A stretch of 64,000 bases of DNA from Streptomyces acidiscabies (GTDB taxonomy: Bacteria; Actinomycetota; Actinomycetes; Streptomycetales; Streptomycetaceae). Under the pieces are notes generated by a model. It worked only from the letters and a program-made list of their open reading frames with translations, was not told where the DNA came from and searched no databases. Both the position numbers and the translations under genes were made by a program. Each line of letters begins with the position of its first letter. Position 1 is the first letter of the stretch. The stretch is taken from assembly GCF_020010905.1 (NCBI RefSeq), contig NZ_JAGJBY010000001.1:1942001-2006000 (forward strand), given 5' to 3'. This document shows positions 26,067 to 34,275 of this stretch, one piece after another.

Positions 26067-26399
26067 TCAACCGCCCAACACCCTCCGCACCGCCTCCACC
26101 ACCGGCACCCCCACCTCCCCCACCACCACAGCCACCCCCATAACCGCAGTCAACGCCCGCCGCAGCACCCCAGGTTCAGCCCCCTCCCCGATAACCCGCA
26201 ACGCCTCGTCAAGGCTCTCCCGATCAGCCGGAGACACCTGCCCCCGCAACGCGCGAACAGCGACCACCATTTCCCGGAACGCAGCCTCCGAATCACCGGC
26301 CGACTGATACGTGTTCTGGATCTTCCCGACGTTCCCCGCCCCGCCGTACATGTTCACGACATCCCCCTGATGAAAATGACGACCCTCTTCGGCGTTCAA
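26067..26399 (-). CDS. Small protein with N-terminal amyloid-like Gly/Asn motif
   Basis: A 110-residue protein. Residues 10-26 read HQGDVVNMYGGAGNVGK and match the C-terminus of the product of the preceding gene at 12 of 17 positions. Then comes a helical stretch (EAAFREMVVAVRALRG...DRESLDEALRVIGEG) and a hydrophobic C-terminal half (about 80-105, ALTAVMGVAVVVGEVG). The TTG at 26399 overlaps the upstream stop by 4 bp and keeps the whole motif; a GTG at 26357 with AGGGGG before it would cut the motif in half. I do not recognise the C-terminal part. By analogy with bacterial amyloid-signalling pairs it could be an effector, which is inference. Confidence 0.6.
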   Translation of the reverse strand: MNAEEGRHFHQGDVVNMYGGAGNVGKIQNTYQSAGDSEAAFREMVVAVRALRGQVSPADRESLDEALRVIGEGAEPGVLRRALTAVMGVAVVVGEVGVPVVEAVRRVLGG

Positions 26400-26920
26400 T
26401 TCCCCTGCTTCCCCACGTTGTTGTTCCCGCCGACCATATTGATCTTGTCCCCGATGTGATAGTTCTCGACCTGGATCTGGAATTCCGCCTCGGGATTGTC
26501 GATCGCGTCCATGATCTGGAAGACGAGCCGCGAGACGAGGGCCTTGTCGGTGCTGACGAGCGCGGTGTACGGCGTCCCGGCGGTCTCGATGACGAGCGCG
26601 TGGTAGACGGGCGTGACCAGGACGGACACGAGCCGAGCGACGAGGACGAACCCGAGCGCGCAGTCGAGGAGGAGGACGAGGTCCGAGACGGTCCCGGCGT
26701 CCGCGTTGTTCAACTCCCCATGCGAAGCCGCCGAGACGATCACGCCGGAGACGATCACCAGGACCAGCGCATAGCCGAAGAACTGCCCCAGCGCGACCAT
26801 CCGCCGAGGCCGAATCCGAACCGTCGTAGCCCGCGCGATGTTGTGCAGCGGATACGCCTCCGCCCCCACCCACAGGATTCGCCGGCTGACCCGGACATCG
26901 ATGACTTCGCGCTTGGCCAT
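26396..26920 (-). CDS. DUF6232-like membrane protein ending in Gly/Asn motif
   Basis: A 174-residue protein. Residues 5-40 (VIDVRVSRRILWVGAEAYPL then HNIARATTVRIRPRR) match the start of DUF6232 proteins of Streptomyces as I remember them. Two membrane helices follow at about 42-64 and 80-103, then a cytoplasmic domain (YHALVIETAGTPYTALVSTD) and a tail HIGDKINMVGGNNNVGK at 155-171. The ATG at 26920 follows GGGGGAA. The tail motif recurs in the overlapping downstream gene. The domain has been treated as uncharacterised; a membrane receptor passing a signal through the tail is a hypothesis. Confidence 0.75.
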   Translation of the reverse strand: MAKREVIDVRVSRRILWVGAEAYPLHNIARATTVRIRPRRMVALGQFFGYALVLVIVSGVIVSAASHGELNNADAGTVSDLVLLLDCALGFVLVARLVSVLVTPVYHALVIETAGTPYTALVSTDKALVSRLVFQIMDAIDNPEAEFQIQVENYHIGDKINMVGGNNNVGKQGN

Positions 26921-27117
26921 GACGGATTCCCCCGAACCGGCGCCCAAGAACAAGGACGCTCCCCCGACAGGGAAAGAGCATCCTCGCGCATCACCGACTC
27001 GGCAAGCGGAATGCAAGAAAAAGAATCCCGCTGATTTATTCGATTAACGGCTCACCGACAAGACCGACAACGGCCCGCAGAAACCCCCAGCAACTATCAG
27101 CAACCTCTAGTAGCCCC

Positions 27118-27131
27118 CAGCAACCGCTTAC
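27118..27131 (-). promoter_or_regulatory. Cre-like site spanning the LacI gene stop
   Basis: Minus strand reads GTAAGCGGTTGCTG, where TAA is the stop codon of the LacI gene. It differs in one base from the matching part of the fourth core of the 48-bp array (GTAAACGGTTGCTG), which also contains a TAA stop. Confidence 0.4.
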
Positions 27132-28174
27132 CCCCGCGGCGCCCCGGAGGACCCCCGAACCATCAACTCCCCCCGGATCACGGCAATCCCCCCGGGCGGC
27201 GGCTCCTCCCGCCCCATCGCAATCCGCCCCGCCCGAGCCCCCGCCTCAGCAAGCGGCAACCGAACAGTCGTCAACGCAGGCACCGCATCGATACTGAACG
27301 GCAAGTCATCGAAACCGGCTACAGAAACGTCATCAGGAATCCGCAACCCCGAGTCCCGCAGCGCGGCGCAAGCCCCGAGCGCCACAGAGTCGTTAGCGGC
27401 GACAACAGCAGTCAACGACGGGTCGCGCCGCAGGAGTTCGAGCGTAGCCTCATACCCCGCCCGTCGGTCATAAGGCCCATGAACGGTCCACCCGGCCAAC
27501 TCCTCGACCCCAGCGGCCTCCAGAGCCGCCCGATGCCCCTCAAGCCGATGCCGAGTGGTCGTCCGCTCCTCGGGCCCGGCGATATAGCCGAGCCGCCGAT
27601 GCCCGAGCCCGAGGAGATGCTCGGTCAACTCCCGCCCCCCGCCCCGGTTGTCGAAGGTGAGCGCGATCGCCCCGGTGTCCGGCGCCGGAGGCCGCCCGCA
27701 CAGCACGATCCGCGTCCCCGCCTCCTCCAGCCGGCGCAACTTCGCGGCCACGGCCGCCGCGTGGGGCTCGTTCTCCATCGCGCCGCCGGTCAGGACGACG
27801 GCCGCAGCGCGCTGCCGTTGCAGCAACGTCAGGTAAGTCAACTCACGTTCGGGATCGCCCCCGGTGTTGCACACGACCGCGAGCCGCTCACCCCCCGCGC
27901 GCCCCCCGGTCCCACCGATCTCGGACTGAATGGCACCGGCCATGATCCCGAAGAAGGGGTCGGCGATGTCGTTGACCAGGATGCCGACGAGATCGGAGGT
28001 GGCGGCGGCGAGCGCGCTCGCGGGGCCGTTCAGGACGTAGTCCAGCTCGTCCACGGCGCGCAGGACCCGCTCCCGGGTCGAGGCCGCGACGGGATAGTTC
28101 CCGTTCAGTACGCGCGACACCGTCGCGGGGGAGACCTGTGCGCGGGCCGCCACGTCCGCCAGGGTCACCGTCAT
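27128..28174 (-). CDS. LacI family repressor of the adjacent sugar operon
   Basis: A 348-residue regulator with an HTH at residues 3-25 (TLADVAARAQVSPATVSRVLNG), hinge near 50-58 and a sugar-sensor domain. The ATG at 28174 follows GGAGGAC by 7 bases; the longer upstream frame lacks a start signal. It is divergent from the Gfo/Idh/MocA operon across 246 bp holding a LacI-type operator, so it most likely represses that operon until a sugar-derived inducer appears. Confidence 0.92.
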   Translation of the reverse strand: MTVTLADVAARAQVSPATVSRVLNGNYPVAASTRERVLRAVDELDYVLNGPASALAAATSDLVGILVNDIADPFFGIMAGAIQSEIGGTGGRAGGERLAVVCNTGGDPERELTYLTLLQRQRAAAVVLTGGAMENEPHAAAVAAKLRRLEEAGTRIVLCGRPPAPDTGAIALTFDNRGGGRELTEHLLGLGHRRLGYIAGPEERTTTRHRLEGHRAALEAAGVEELAGWTVHGPYDRRAGYEATLELLRRDPSLTAVVAANDSVALGACAALRDSGLRIPDDVSVAGFDDLPFSIDAVPALTTVRLPLAEAGARAGRIAMGREEPPPGGIAVIRGELMVRGSSGAPRG

Positions 28175-28292
28175 CTCGTCGTCCTCCGGGGTCGCGCGTC
28201 GCCGTACATCGTCGTACCGGAGAGACCCTACGGCCGAACGGCCGTACCGTTCGCCCCCTCGAACGACCCGAGTGTCTCGAACTGGACACGGT

Positions 28293-28350
28293 CTTGTCCG
28301 GACCACTGGTCAGAGGCTAGCTTGCCAGGAGTAATAGAAAGCGCTTGCTG
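28293..28350 (+). promoter_or_regulatory. Promoter and LacI-type operator of the sugar operon
   Basis: TTGTCC and TAGCTT lie 18 bp apart (-35/-10 candidates), followed by GAAAGCGCTTGCTG at 28337-28350, which has the AAGCGCTT centre of LacI-family operators. A repressor bound there would block transcription start, upstream of the GTG at 28421. Confidence 0.6.
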
Positions 28351-28420
28351 TGACGCTGATCAGGTGGAGGCGTGCGTGCGGCGCACTCTCCCCGCGTACG
28401 ACTTCTCCGAAGGGACCGAC

Positions 28421-29572
28421 GTGACACGCAAAACGGTGCGTATCGCCATGAACGGCGTCACCGGACGGATGGGCTACCGCCAGCACCTCGTCCGATCCAT
28501 CCTCGCCCTCCGCGAACAGGGCGGCCTCGACCTCGGCGACGGCACGGTGCTGTGGCCCGAACCGATCCTCGTCGGCCGCCGCGAGCACGTGCTGCGCGCG
28601 ATGGCGGACGAACACGGTCTGGAGCACATCTCCACGGACGTCGACGCGGTCCTCGCCGACCCGACCGTCGACATCTACTTCGACGCCCAGGTGACCTCCG
28701 CCCGCGAGGACGCGATCAAGAAAGCGATTACCGCGGGCAAGCACATCTACACCGAGAAGCCGACCGCGACCGGCCTCGACGGCGCCCTGGAGCTGGCCCG
28801 CCTCGCGAACGCGAAGGGCGTCAAGCACGGTGTCGTCCAGGACAAGATCTTCCTCCCTGGCCTGCTCAAGCTGAAGCGCCTCATCGACGGCGGCTTCTTC
28901 GGCCGCATCCTGTCCATCCGCGGCGAGTTCGGCTACTGGGTCTTCGAGGGCGACTGGCAGCCGGCCCAGCGTCCGTCGTGGAACTACCGCGCGGAGGACG
29001 GCGGCGGCATCGTTGTCGACATGTTCCCGCACTGGGAGTACGTCCTGCACGAGCTGTTCGGCCGCGTGAAGTCCGTCCAGGCGCTCGCCACGACCCACAT
29101 CCCGCAGCGCTGGGACGAGAACGACAAGCCGTACGACGCGACGGCGGACGACGCCGCGTACGGCATCTTCGAGCTCGACGGCGGCGCCATCGCCCAGATC
29201 AACTCGTCCTGGGCCGTGCGCGTCAACCGCGACGAACTCGTCGAGTTCCAGGTCGACGGCACCGAGGGCTCGGCCGTCGCGGGCCTGCGCAACTGCCGCG
29301 CCCAGCACCGCAGTTCGACCCCGAAGCCGGTCTGGAACCCGGACATCCCCGCCACCGAGGTCTTCCGCGACCAGTGGCAGGAGGTCCCGGACAACGGCGA
29401 GTTCGACAACGGCTTCAAGGCACAGTGGGAACTCTTCCTCAAGCACGTGTACGCCGACGCCCCCTACCACTGGGACCTCCTCGCGGGCGCCCGCGGCGTC
29501 CAACTCGCCGAGCTGGGGCTGAAGTCGTCCACCGAGGGCCGCCGCTTCGACGTCCCGGAGATCTCGCTGTGA
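28421..29572 (+). CDS. Gfo/Idh/MocA family oxidoreductase
   Basis: A 383-residue NAD(P)-dependent dehydrogenase. The N-terminal Rossmann part (TVRIAMNGVTGRMGYRQHLV) has an unusual GVTGRMG nucleotide loop; EKPTATG (about 113-119) is the family's Glu-Lys-Pro motif with the catalytic Lys. The GTG at 28421 follows GAAGGGA. First gene of a three-gene operon joined by 4-bp overlaps to the DUF993 and isomerase genes, under a LacI repressor. It would oxidise a sugar or cyclitol or its derivative. It is longer than usual inositol dehydrogenases and is not called IolG here. Confidence 0.9.
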   Translation: MTRKTVRIAMNGVTGRMGYRQHLVRSILALREQGGLDLGDGTVLWPEPILVGRREHVLRAMADEHGLEHISTDVDAVLADPTVDIYFDAQVTSAREDAIKKAITAGKHIYTEKPTATGLDGALELARLANAKGVKHGVVQDKIFLPGLLKLKRLIDGGFFGRILSIRGEFGYWVFEGDWQPAQRPSWNYRAEDGGGIVVDMFPHWEYVLHELFGRVKSVQALATTHIPQRWDENDKPYDATADDAAYGIFELDGGAIAQINSSWAVRVNRDELVEFQVDGTEGSAVAGLRNCRAQHRSSTPKPVWNPDIPATEVFRDQWQEVPDNGEFDNGFKAQWELFLKHVYADAPYHWDLLAGARGVQLAELGLKSSTEGRRFDVPEISL

Positions 29573-30723
29573 CCATCCAACTCCCCTCCCCGGACGGCGG
29601 GTTGCACGCGTACGAGCCACGCGCCGAACCCTTCGCCGTCACCCCCGGCGTCCCCTTCACCTCCCGTACGGTCTTCTCGGCGGCCCACGTCGTCGCGGAC
29701 CCGTACGCCGACGTGTCGCCCGACTCCCCGGCCGCCGTCGACTGGGACGCCACCCTCGCCTTCCGCCGCCACCTCTGGTCCCACGGCCTCGGTGTCGCCG
29801 AGGCGATGGACACCGCACAGCGCGGCATGGGCCTCGACTGGGCGGGCGCGGCGGAGCTGATCCGCCGAAGTGCCGCCGAGGCCAAGGCGGTTGGCGGACG
29901 CATCGCGTGCGGCGTCGGCACCGACCAGCTCACGGACGGCGGGTCCCTCGCGGCGATCCGAGCGGCCTACGAGGAGCAGTTGGCGCTCGTCGAGGAGTCC
30001 GGCGCCCAGGCCATCCTGATGGCGTCCAGGGCGCTCGCGGCAGCCGCCCAGGGCCCCGAGGACTACCTGGAGATCTACGGCCACCTCCTGCGCCAGGCCG
30101 CCGAACCGGTCGTCCTGCACTGGCTGGGCCCCATGTTCGACCCGGCACTTGAGGGCTACTGGGGCTCCTCCGACCTCGACGCGGCGACCGACACGTTCCT
30201 CGAAGTGATCGCCGCCCACCCCGACAAGGTCGACGGCATCAAGGTCTCCCTGCTCGACGCGCAGCGCGAGGTGGACCTGCGCCGCAGGCTCCCGCAGGGC
30301 GTCCGCTGCTACACCGGCGACGACTTCAACTACCCCGAGCTGATCGCGGGAGACGAGAAGGGCTTCAGCCACGCCCTCCTCGGCATCTTCGACCCGCTGG
30401 GCCCGCTCGCCGCCGAGGCCGTACGCGTCCTGGACACGGGCAACACGGCCGGTTTCCGTGAACTCCTCGACCCCACCGTCGAGTTGTCCCGGCACCTGTT
30501 CCAGACGCCGACCCGCTTCTACAAGACGGGAGTTGTGTTCCTCGCCTGGCTCGCGGGACACCAGTCCCACTTCACGATGGTCGGCGGCCTCCAGTCCGCG
30601 CGCTCCCTCCCGCACTTCGCCCGCGCCTACCAACTCGCCGACGGCCTGGGCCTGTTCCCGGACCCGAAGCTCGCCGAGGAGCGCATGAAGAGCCTGCTCG
30701 CGGTGTACGGGGTGAACCAGTGA
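29569..30723 (+). CDS. DUF993 protein, dihydrodipicolinate synthase-like
   Basis: A 384-residue protein of the DUF993 family, related to class I aldolases of the DapA type (TIM barrel). Features include VVLHWLGPMFDPALEGYWGS (about 180-200), DGIKVSLLD (about 222-230, candidate Schiff-base Lys in GIKVS) and YTGDDFNYPELI. GTG start overlaps the previous stop. In the operon it would cleave or rearrange the product of the oxidoreductase. The exact reaction is not known. Confidence 0.85.
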   Translation: MTIQLPSPDGGLHAYEPRAEPFAVTPGVPFTSRTVFSAAHVVADPYADVSPDSPAAVDWDATLAFRRHLWSHGLGVAEAMDTAQRGMGLDWAGAAELIRRSAAEAKAVGGRIACGVGTDQLTDGGSLAAIRAAYEEQLALVEESGAQAILMASRALAAAAQGPEDYLEIYGHLLRQAAEPVVLHWLGPMFDPALEGYWGSSDLDAATDTFLEVIAAHPDKVDGIKVSLLDAQREVDLRRRLPQGVRCYTGDDFNYPELIAGDEKGFSHALLGIFDPLGPLAAEAVRVLDTGNTAGFRELLDPTVELSRHLFQTPTRFYKTGVVFLAWLAGHQSHFTMVGGLQSARSLPHFARAYQLADGLGLFPDPKLAEERMKSLLAVYGVNQ

Positions 30724-31553
30724 CCGACCTCGCGCGCTTCTCCATCAACCAGATGACGGTCAAACAACTGTCGCTCCCCGAACTCGCCAACGCCTGCGCC
30801 GAGTTGGGCATCGACAAGGTCGGCCTCTGGCGGGACCCCGTCCAGACGTACGGACTTGACGCCACCGCCAAGCTCGTCCGCGACGCCGGCCTCACCGTCA
30901 CGACCCTCTGCCGGGGCGGCTTCTTCACGGCGATCGACCCGGCCGAGCGAACGGCGGCCCTCGCCGACAACCGCCGCGCGATCGACGAGGCGGCCACCCT
31001 CGGCACCGACACCCTGGTTCTGGTCTCCGGCGGCCTCCCCGCCGGCTCCAAGGACCTCCACGGCGCCCGCGAGCGGATCGCCGACGCGCTGGGGGAGTTG
31101 GGCCCGTACGCCGAGCAGCACGGCGTACGTCTCGCCATCGAGCCGCTCCACCCGATGTACGCCTCGGACCGCTGCGTCGTCTCGACGCTGGCCCAGGCCC
31201 TGGACATCGCGGAACGCTTCCCGGCGCACCAGGTGGGCGTGGCCGTCGACACGTACCACATCTGGTGGGACGACGACGCGCCCGCGCAGATCGCCCGCGC
31301 GGGCGCAGGGGGCCGCATCCACACCTTCCAACTCGCCGACTGGACAACCCCGTTGCCCGAAGGCGTGCTCAACGGCCGGGGCCAGATCGGCGACGGCGCG
31401 ATCGACATGCGCGAGTGGAAGCGCTACGTCGAGGACGCCGGGTACACCGGGGCCATCGAGGTCGAACTCTTCAACGACCACCTCTGGGCCCGCGACGGCC
31501 GCGAACTCCTCGCGGAGACGGCGGCGCGGTTCGTGGAGCACGCGATCCGCTGA
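30720..31553 (+). CDS. Sugar phosphate isomerase/epimerase, xylose-isomerase-like TIM barrel
   Basis: A 277-residue AP-endonuclease-2 superfamily enzyme. Metal ligands are likely in LAIEPLHP (Glu about 140), VAVDTYHIWW (Asp about 178, His 181) and IEVELFND (Glu about 242). GTG start overlaps the DUF993 stop, so it is the third cistron. It should isomerise or epimerise a keto sugar formed by the first two enzymes. A decayed second copy lies about 1 kb downstream. Confidence 0.9.
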   Translation: MTDLARFSINQMTVKQLSLPELANACAELGIDKVGLWRDPVQTYGLDATAKLVRDAGLTVTTLCRGGFFTAIDPAERTAALADNRRAIDEAATLGTDTLVLVSGGLPAGSKDLHGARERIADALGELGPYAEQHGVRLAIEPLHPMYASDRCVVSTLAQALDIAERFPAHQVGVAVDTYHIWWDDDAPAQIARAGAGGRIHTFQLADWTTPLPEGVLNGRGQIGDGAIDMREWKRYVEDAGYTGAIEVELFNDHLWARDGRELLAETAARFVEHAIR

Positions 31554-31565
31554 CCCGCACCGCAC

Positions 31566-31606
31566 CGACCACCCCTCGCCGATTCCGGTGCGGGGTGGTC
31601 GTCTTT
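31566..31606 (+). terminator. Intrinsic terminator of the sugar operon
   Basis: A 10-bp perfect stem (CGACCACCCC / GGGGTGGTCG) with a 16-base loop is followed by TCTTTCT, 13 bp after the isomerase stop. Confidence 0.85.
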
Positions 31607-31652
31607 CTGTGAGGACCACCCCGCATCCGCCGGGCCGTGATCTCATGCCCGC

Positions 31653-32474
31653 ATGATCGCGTCCGTCACCCAACTCCACCGCTACCCGGTCAAGTCGATG
31701 CTCGGCGAACGCCTCCCGGCCGCCACCCTGACCGACCGAGGCCTCACCGGCGACCGCCGCCTCGCCCTCCTCGACCGGGAGACCGGCAAGATCGCGAGCG
31801 CCAAGTCCCCCCGCCTCTGGCGGGAGTTGCCGCGCTGTACGGCGGTGTCGGCCGCAGCCGGCGTCCACATCACCACCCCCGACGGCCACCGCATCGCCGC
31901 CGACGACCCCGGCGTGCACGAGGCCCTCTCTGCCCACCTCGGCCGCGAGGTCACCCTCATCGACGTACCGCCCCCGGCCGCGAGCCTGGACAGGGACCGT
32001 CCGGAAGAGGTACTGGACCAGGGCGTCACGGCCCAAGTCGCCCACGACGTCGTGCGGTTCGGGTCGGCGGCCCCGCCGGGCACGTTCTTCGACTTCGCCC
32101 CCGTCCACCTCGTCACCACGTCCACCCTGCGGACACTGGCGGCCCTCAGCCCACGCGGCACGGTCGAGGCGGAGCGGTACCGGGCCAACCTCGTGATCGG
32201 CACGGCGGGGGAGGGGTTCCCCGAACACGCTTGGGTAGGACGGGAGTTGGCCATCGGCGACGCCGTACTCCAGATCATCGCCTCGACCCCGCGCTGTGCC
32301 GTACCGACCCTGGAGCACGGCCAACTCCCGCGCGACCCCGAGGCGTTGCGCATCCCGGCCCTACACAACCGGGTCCCGGCACTGCCGGGGCGGCAACCCG
32401 AACCCTGCGTGGGCGTCTACGCGAAGGTCGTACGGGGCGGCTCGGTGCGCGAAGGGGACGCCGTACGCCTCTGA
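31653..32474 (+). CDS. MOSC domain protein
   Basis: A 273-residue protein with an N-terminal MOSC_N beta-barrel (HRYPVKSMLGERL, residues 9-21, then DRGLTGDRRLALLD) and a C-terminal MOSC domain (RYRANLVIGTAGEGFPEHAWVG, with the family Cys in STPRCAVPT near 213). MOSC proteins bind molybdenum cofactor or handle sulfur; members like this often reduce N-hydroxylated compounds. It stands alone after a terminator, with no linked molybdenum genes. Confidence 0.9.
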   Translation: MIASVTQLHRYPVKSMLGERLPAATLTDRGLTGDRRLALLDRETGKIASAKSPRLWRELPRCTAVSAAAGVHITTPDGHRIAADDPGVHEALSAHLGREVTLIDVPPPAASLDRDRPEEVLDQGVTAQVAHDVVRFGSAAPPGTFFDFAPVHLVTTSTLRTLAALSPRGTVEAERYRANLVIGTAGEGFPEHAWVGRELAIGDAVLQIIASTPRCAVPTLEHGQLPRDPEALRIPALHNRVPALPGRQPEPCVGVYAKVVRGGSVREGDAVRL

Positions 32475-32480
32475 AGCTAC

Positions 32481-32514
32481 GGCCGGAAAAATCTTGCGGA
32501 AACCGTACAGCCCT
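32481..32514 (-). repeat. 34-bp dispersed repeat, copy 1
   Basis: The stretch with CCGGAAAAATCTTGC and CCGTACA matches the reverse complement of 41549-41582 at 30 of 34 positions. It begins 7 bp after the MOSC stop and ends 2 bp before the truncated isomerase homology starts. It is AT-richer than its surroundings. Confidence 0.85.
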
Positions 32515-32516
32515 CG

Positions 32517-33016
32517 CTCGTCCGCGACGCGGGCCTGACCGTGACCACCCTCTGCCGGGGCGGCTTCTTCACGGCGATCGACGCGGCCGAGCGGGCGGCG
32601 GCCCTGGCCGACAACCGCCGTGCGATCGAGGAGGCGGCAACTCTCGGCACCGACACGCTGGTTCTGGTCTCCGGCGGGTTCCAAGGACCTGCGCGGTGCC
32701 CGTGAGCGGATCGCGGACGCGCTGGGGGAGTTGGGCCCGTACGCGGAGCAGCACGGCGTACGTCTCGCCATCGAGCCACTCCACCCGATGTACGGCTCGG
32801 ACCGCTGCGTCGTCTCGACGCTGGCCACGTACCACATCTGGTGGGACGACGACGCGCCCGCGTAGATCGCTCGCGCGAGTGCCGGGGCCGGATCCACACC
32901 CTCCAACTCACCGACTGGACAACGCCGTTGCCTGAGGGCGTGCTCAACGGGCGCGCGACGGCCGTGAACTCCTCGCGGAGACGGCGGCGCGGTTCGTGGA
33001 ACACGCGGCTGGCTGA
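32517..33016 (+). pseudogene. Decayed copy of the sugar isomerase gene
   Basis: DNA from 32517 to the stop at 33014-33016 aligns with 30874-31553 of the intact isomerase (shared protein pieces LVRDAGLTVTTLCRGGFFTAID, IEPLHPMY, TYHIWWDDDAPA). The first 51 codons are missing, an 11-bp loss near 32680 shifts the frame, a 57-bp piece is gone after CVVSTLA, a stop interrupts DDDAPA at 32865, and the GQIGDGAIDMREW part is deleted. It cannot make a working enzyme. A duplication followed by decay explains it; the break coincides with the 34-bp repeat. Confidence 0.9.
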
Positions 33017-33034
33017 GCGCGAGGGAGACGCAAC

Positions 33035-33068
33035 GGGCCCCGCCCGGGAACGTTTCCTGGGCGGGGCC
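33035..33068. terminator. Bidirectional hairpin terminator
   Basis: Arms GGCCCCGCCC and GGGCGGGGCC form a strong stem between the pseudogene and the convergent DUF397 gene ending at 33080. Confidence 0.8.
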
Positions 33069-33079
33069 TCGGCGTGAGG

Positions 33080-33283
33080 TCAGCGCGTGGATTCCTTGAC
33101 GGAGTCGACGAAGGTGTTCCAGGAGGCGGGGGTGAAGAGGAGGGCGCCGAGGGTGGGGGCTTTGCTGTCGCGGACGGGGACGAGGGAGGGGAGGTTGGAG
33201 GCGAATTCGAGGCAGGCCCCGCCGGACTGGTTGCTGTAGCTGCTCTTGCGCCACGAGACGTTTCTCAGGTCGATGTCGCGCAC
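33080..33283 (-). CDS. DUF397 protein
   Basis: A 67-residue protein with the family pattern WRKSSYSNQSGGACLEFA and VPVRDSKAPTLGALLFTPASWNTFV. DUF397 proteins are small partners of XRE/DUF5753 regulators in Streptomyces, forming regulator or toxin-antitoxin-like pairs linked to development. The GTG start lies 19 bp inside the 3' end of its partner gene, so they are co-translated. Confidence 0.93.
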   Translation of the reverse strand: MRDIDLRNVSWRKSSYSNQSGGACLEFASNLPSLVPVRDSKAPTLGALLFTPASWNTFVDSVKESTR

Positions 33284-34107
33284 CGTGCTTCCTCCAACAG
33301 CCGCCGGATGAACTCGCGCGATTCGTCCGGGGATAGGGCCAAATCGCGAACCCGATCGTATCTGAGCTGAAGCCGTCGGATGTCATCAGTTTCTTCGAAC
33401 AACTCGCCGTCGTAACCGGTCTCTACCCAGGCGACGGTCTGACCGGAGGCGTCCTGGAGGAACATGGTGTCCGTGTTCGTCAGGGCGTGAAGCCCGACGG
33501 ACGCCGGGAGCACCTGGATGGTGACGTTGCTGAGCTCCGACAGGTCCAGCAGTTGCTGGAGTTGGATGCACCATTCGTCGAGGTCGGCCAGCGGGGTCCG
33601 CAGCGAGACCTCCGAGAGGATCGAGCGGAAGGTCGGTGCGTCCTCCCCGACCAGGAGGTCACGTCGGCTAATACGCGCATCGACCTGAGAGGCAAGTTCG
33701 TCACCCGTCATGCCGCCTGCCGCCAGGAACTCCTGGGCATACGCGGGAGTTTGAAGCAGACCGTGAAGGTTTTCGGCGCCGTAGTGCCACATGCTGACCG
33801 CCTTGGCCTCCCACACCATGTACGGCCGAAACTCCGCCTTGAACTGCTTCATGTCCAAGATCGCCAACTCCCACAACGCCATCAGCAACGGCGTCGTCCC
33901 GTAGTGCTGGTCCAGCGCCTCCACGATCTCGGGACTCCCCAGGTTCCGCCCGCTCTCCAGCTTCCCGAACGTCGAAGCGTCCCACCCGAGTTGGTCCGCG
34001 AGTTGCTGAAGTGTCTCCCCCTTCTCCTCCCGCAGCCGCCTCAGCTCCTGCGCGAACCTCTTCCTCGGCTCCTGGCTGCGTCCTGTGACCGGGTTCCGCT
34101 GTGGCAC
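33265..34107 (-). CDS. XRE regulator with DUF5753 domain
   Basis: A 280-residue protein. HTH at residues 18-60 (LRRLREEKGETLQQLADQLG), then a DUF5753 ligand-like domain starting near 90 (FRPYMVWEAKAVSMWHYGAENLHGLLQT) to the end. GTG start at 34107. With the downstream DUF397 gene it forms one of two such pairs in the window. It is divergent from the small-protein gene at 34276; the gap holds the doublet GGAATTTATGGAATTT. Confidence 0.93.
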   Translation of the reverse strand: MPQRNPVTGRSQEPRKRFAQELRRLREEKGETLQQLADQLGWDASTFGKLESGRNLGSPEIVEALDQHYGTTPLLMALWELAILDMKQFKAEFRPYMVWEAKAVSMWHYGAENLHGLLQTPAYAQEFLAAGGMTGDELASQVDARISRRDLLVGEDAPTFRSILSEVSLRTPLADLDEWCIQLQQLLDLSELSNVTIQVLPASVGLHALTNTDTMFLQDASGQTVAWVETGYDGELFEETDDIRRLQLRYDRVRDLALSPDESREFIRRLLEEARCATST

Positions 34108-34275
34108 CTCGTCCCCTCCCGGAATTTATGGAATTTGGCCGCCCCACCCGGAACCAACGCCCATTCCGGCTGCACCGACACCCGAGCCTGGGCCATCCTC
34201 TTCTTACCCAGGAATACGCAGAGTAGTGCAACTGCCGCATTCCGTACAGATGTTGGGCGAAAGGACCGATACCCG

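Noticed and set aside
23829..26459. Very long plus-strand frame, Pro/Leu-rich
   Set aside because: It runs through the tandem repeats and antiparallel to the drug exporter and the small motif gene; its sequence is a by-product of the repeats and GC bias.
28421..29572. Gfo/Idh/MocA gene as inositol dehydrogenase IolG
   Set aside because: It is longer than usual IolG, lies 27 kb from the iol operon and belongs to a coupled DUF993/isomerase operon with its own LacI.
32517..33016. Functional second isomerase
   Set aside because: The start is missing, and frameshift, internal stop and deletions of conserved parts make it a pseudogene.
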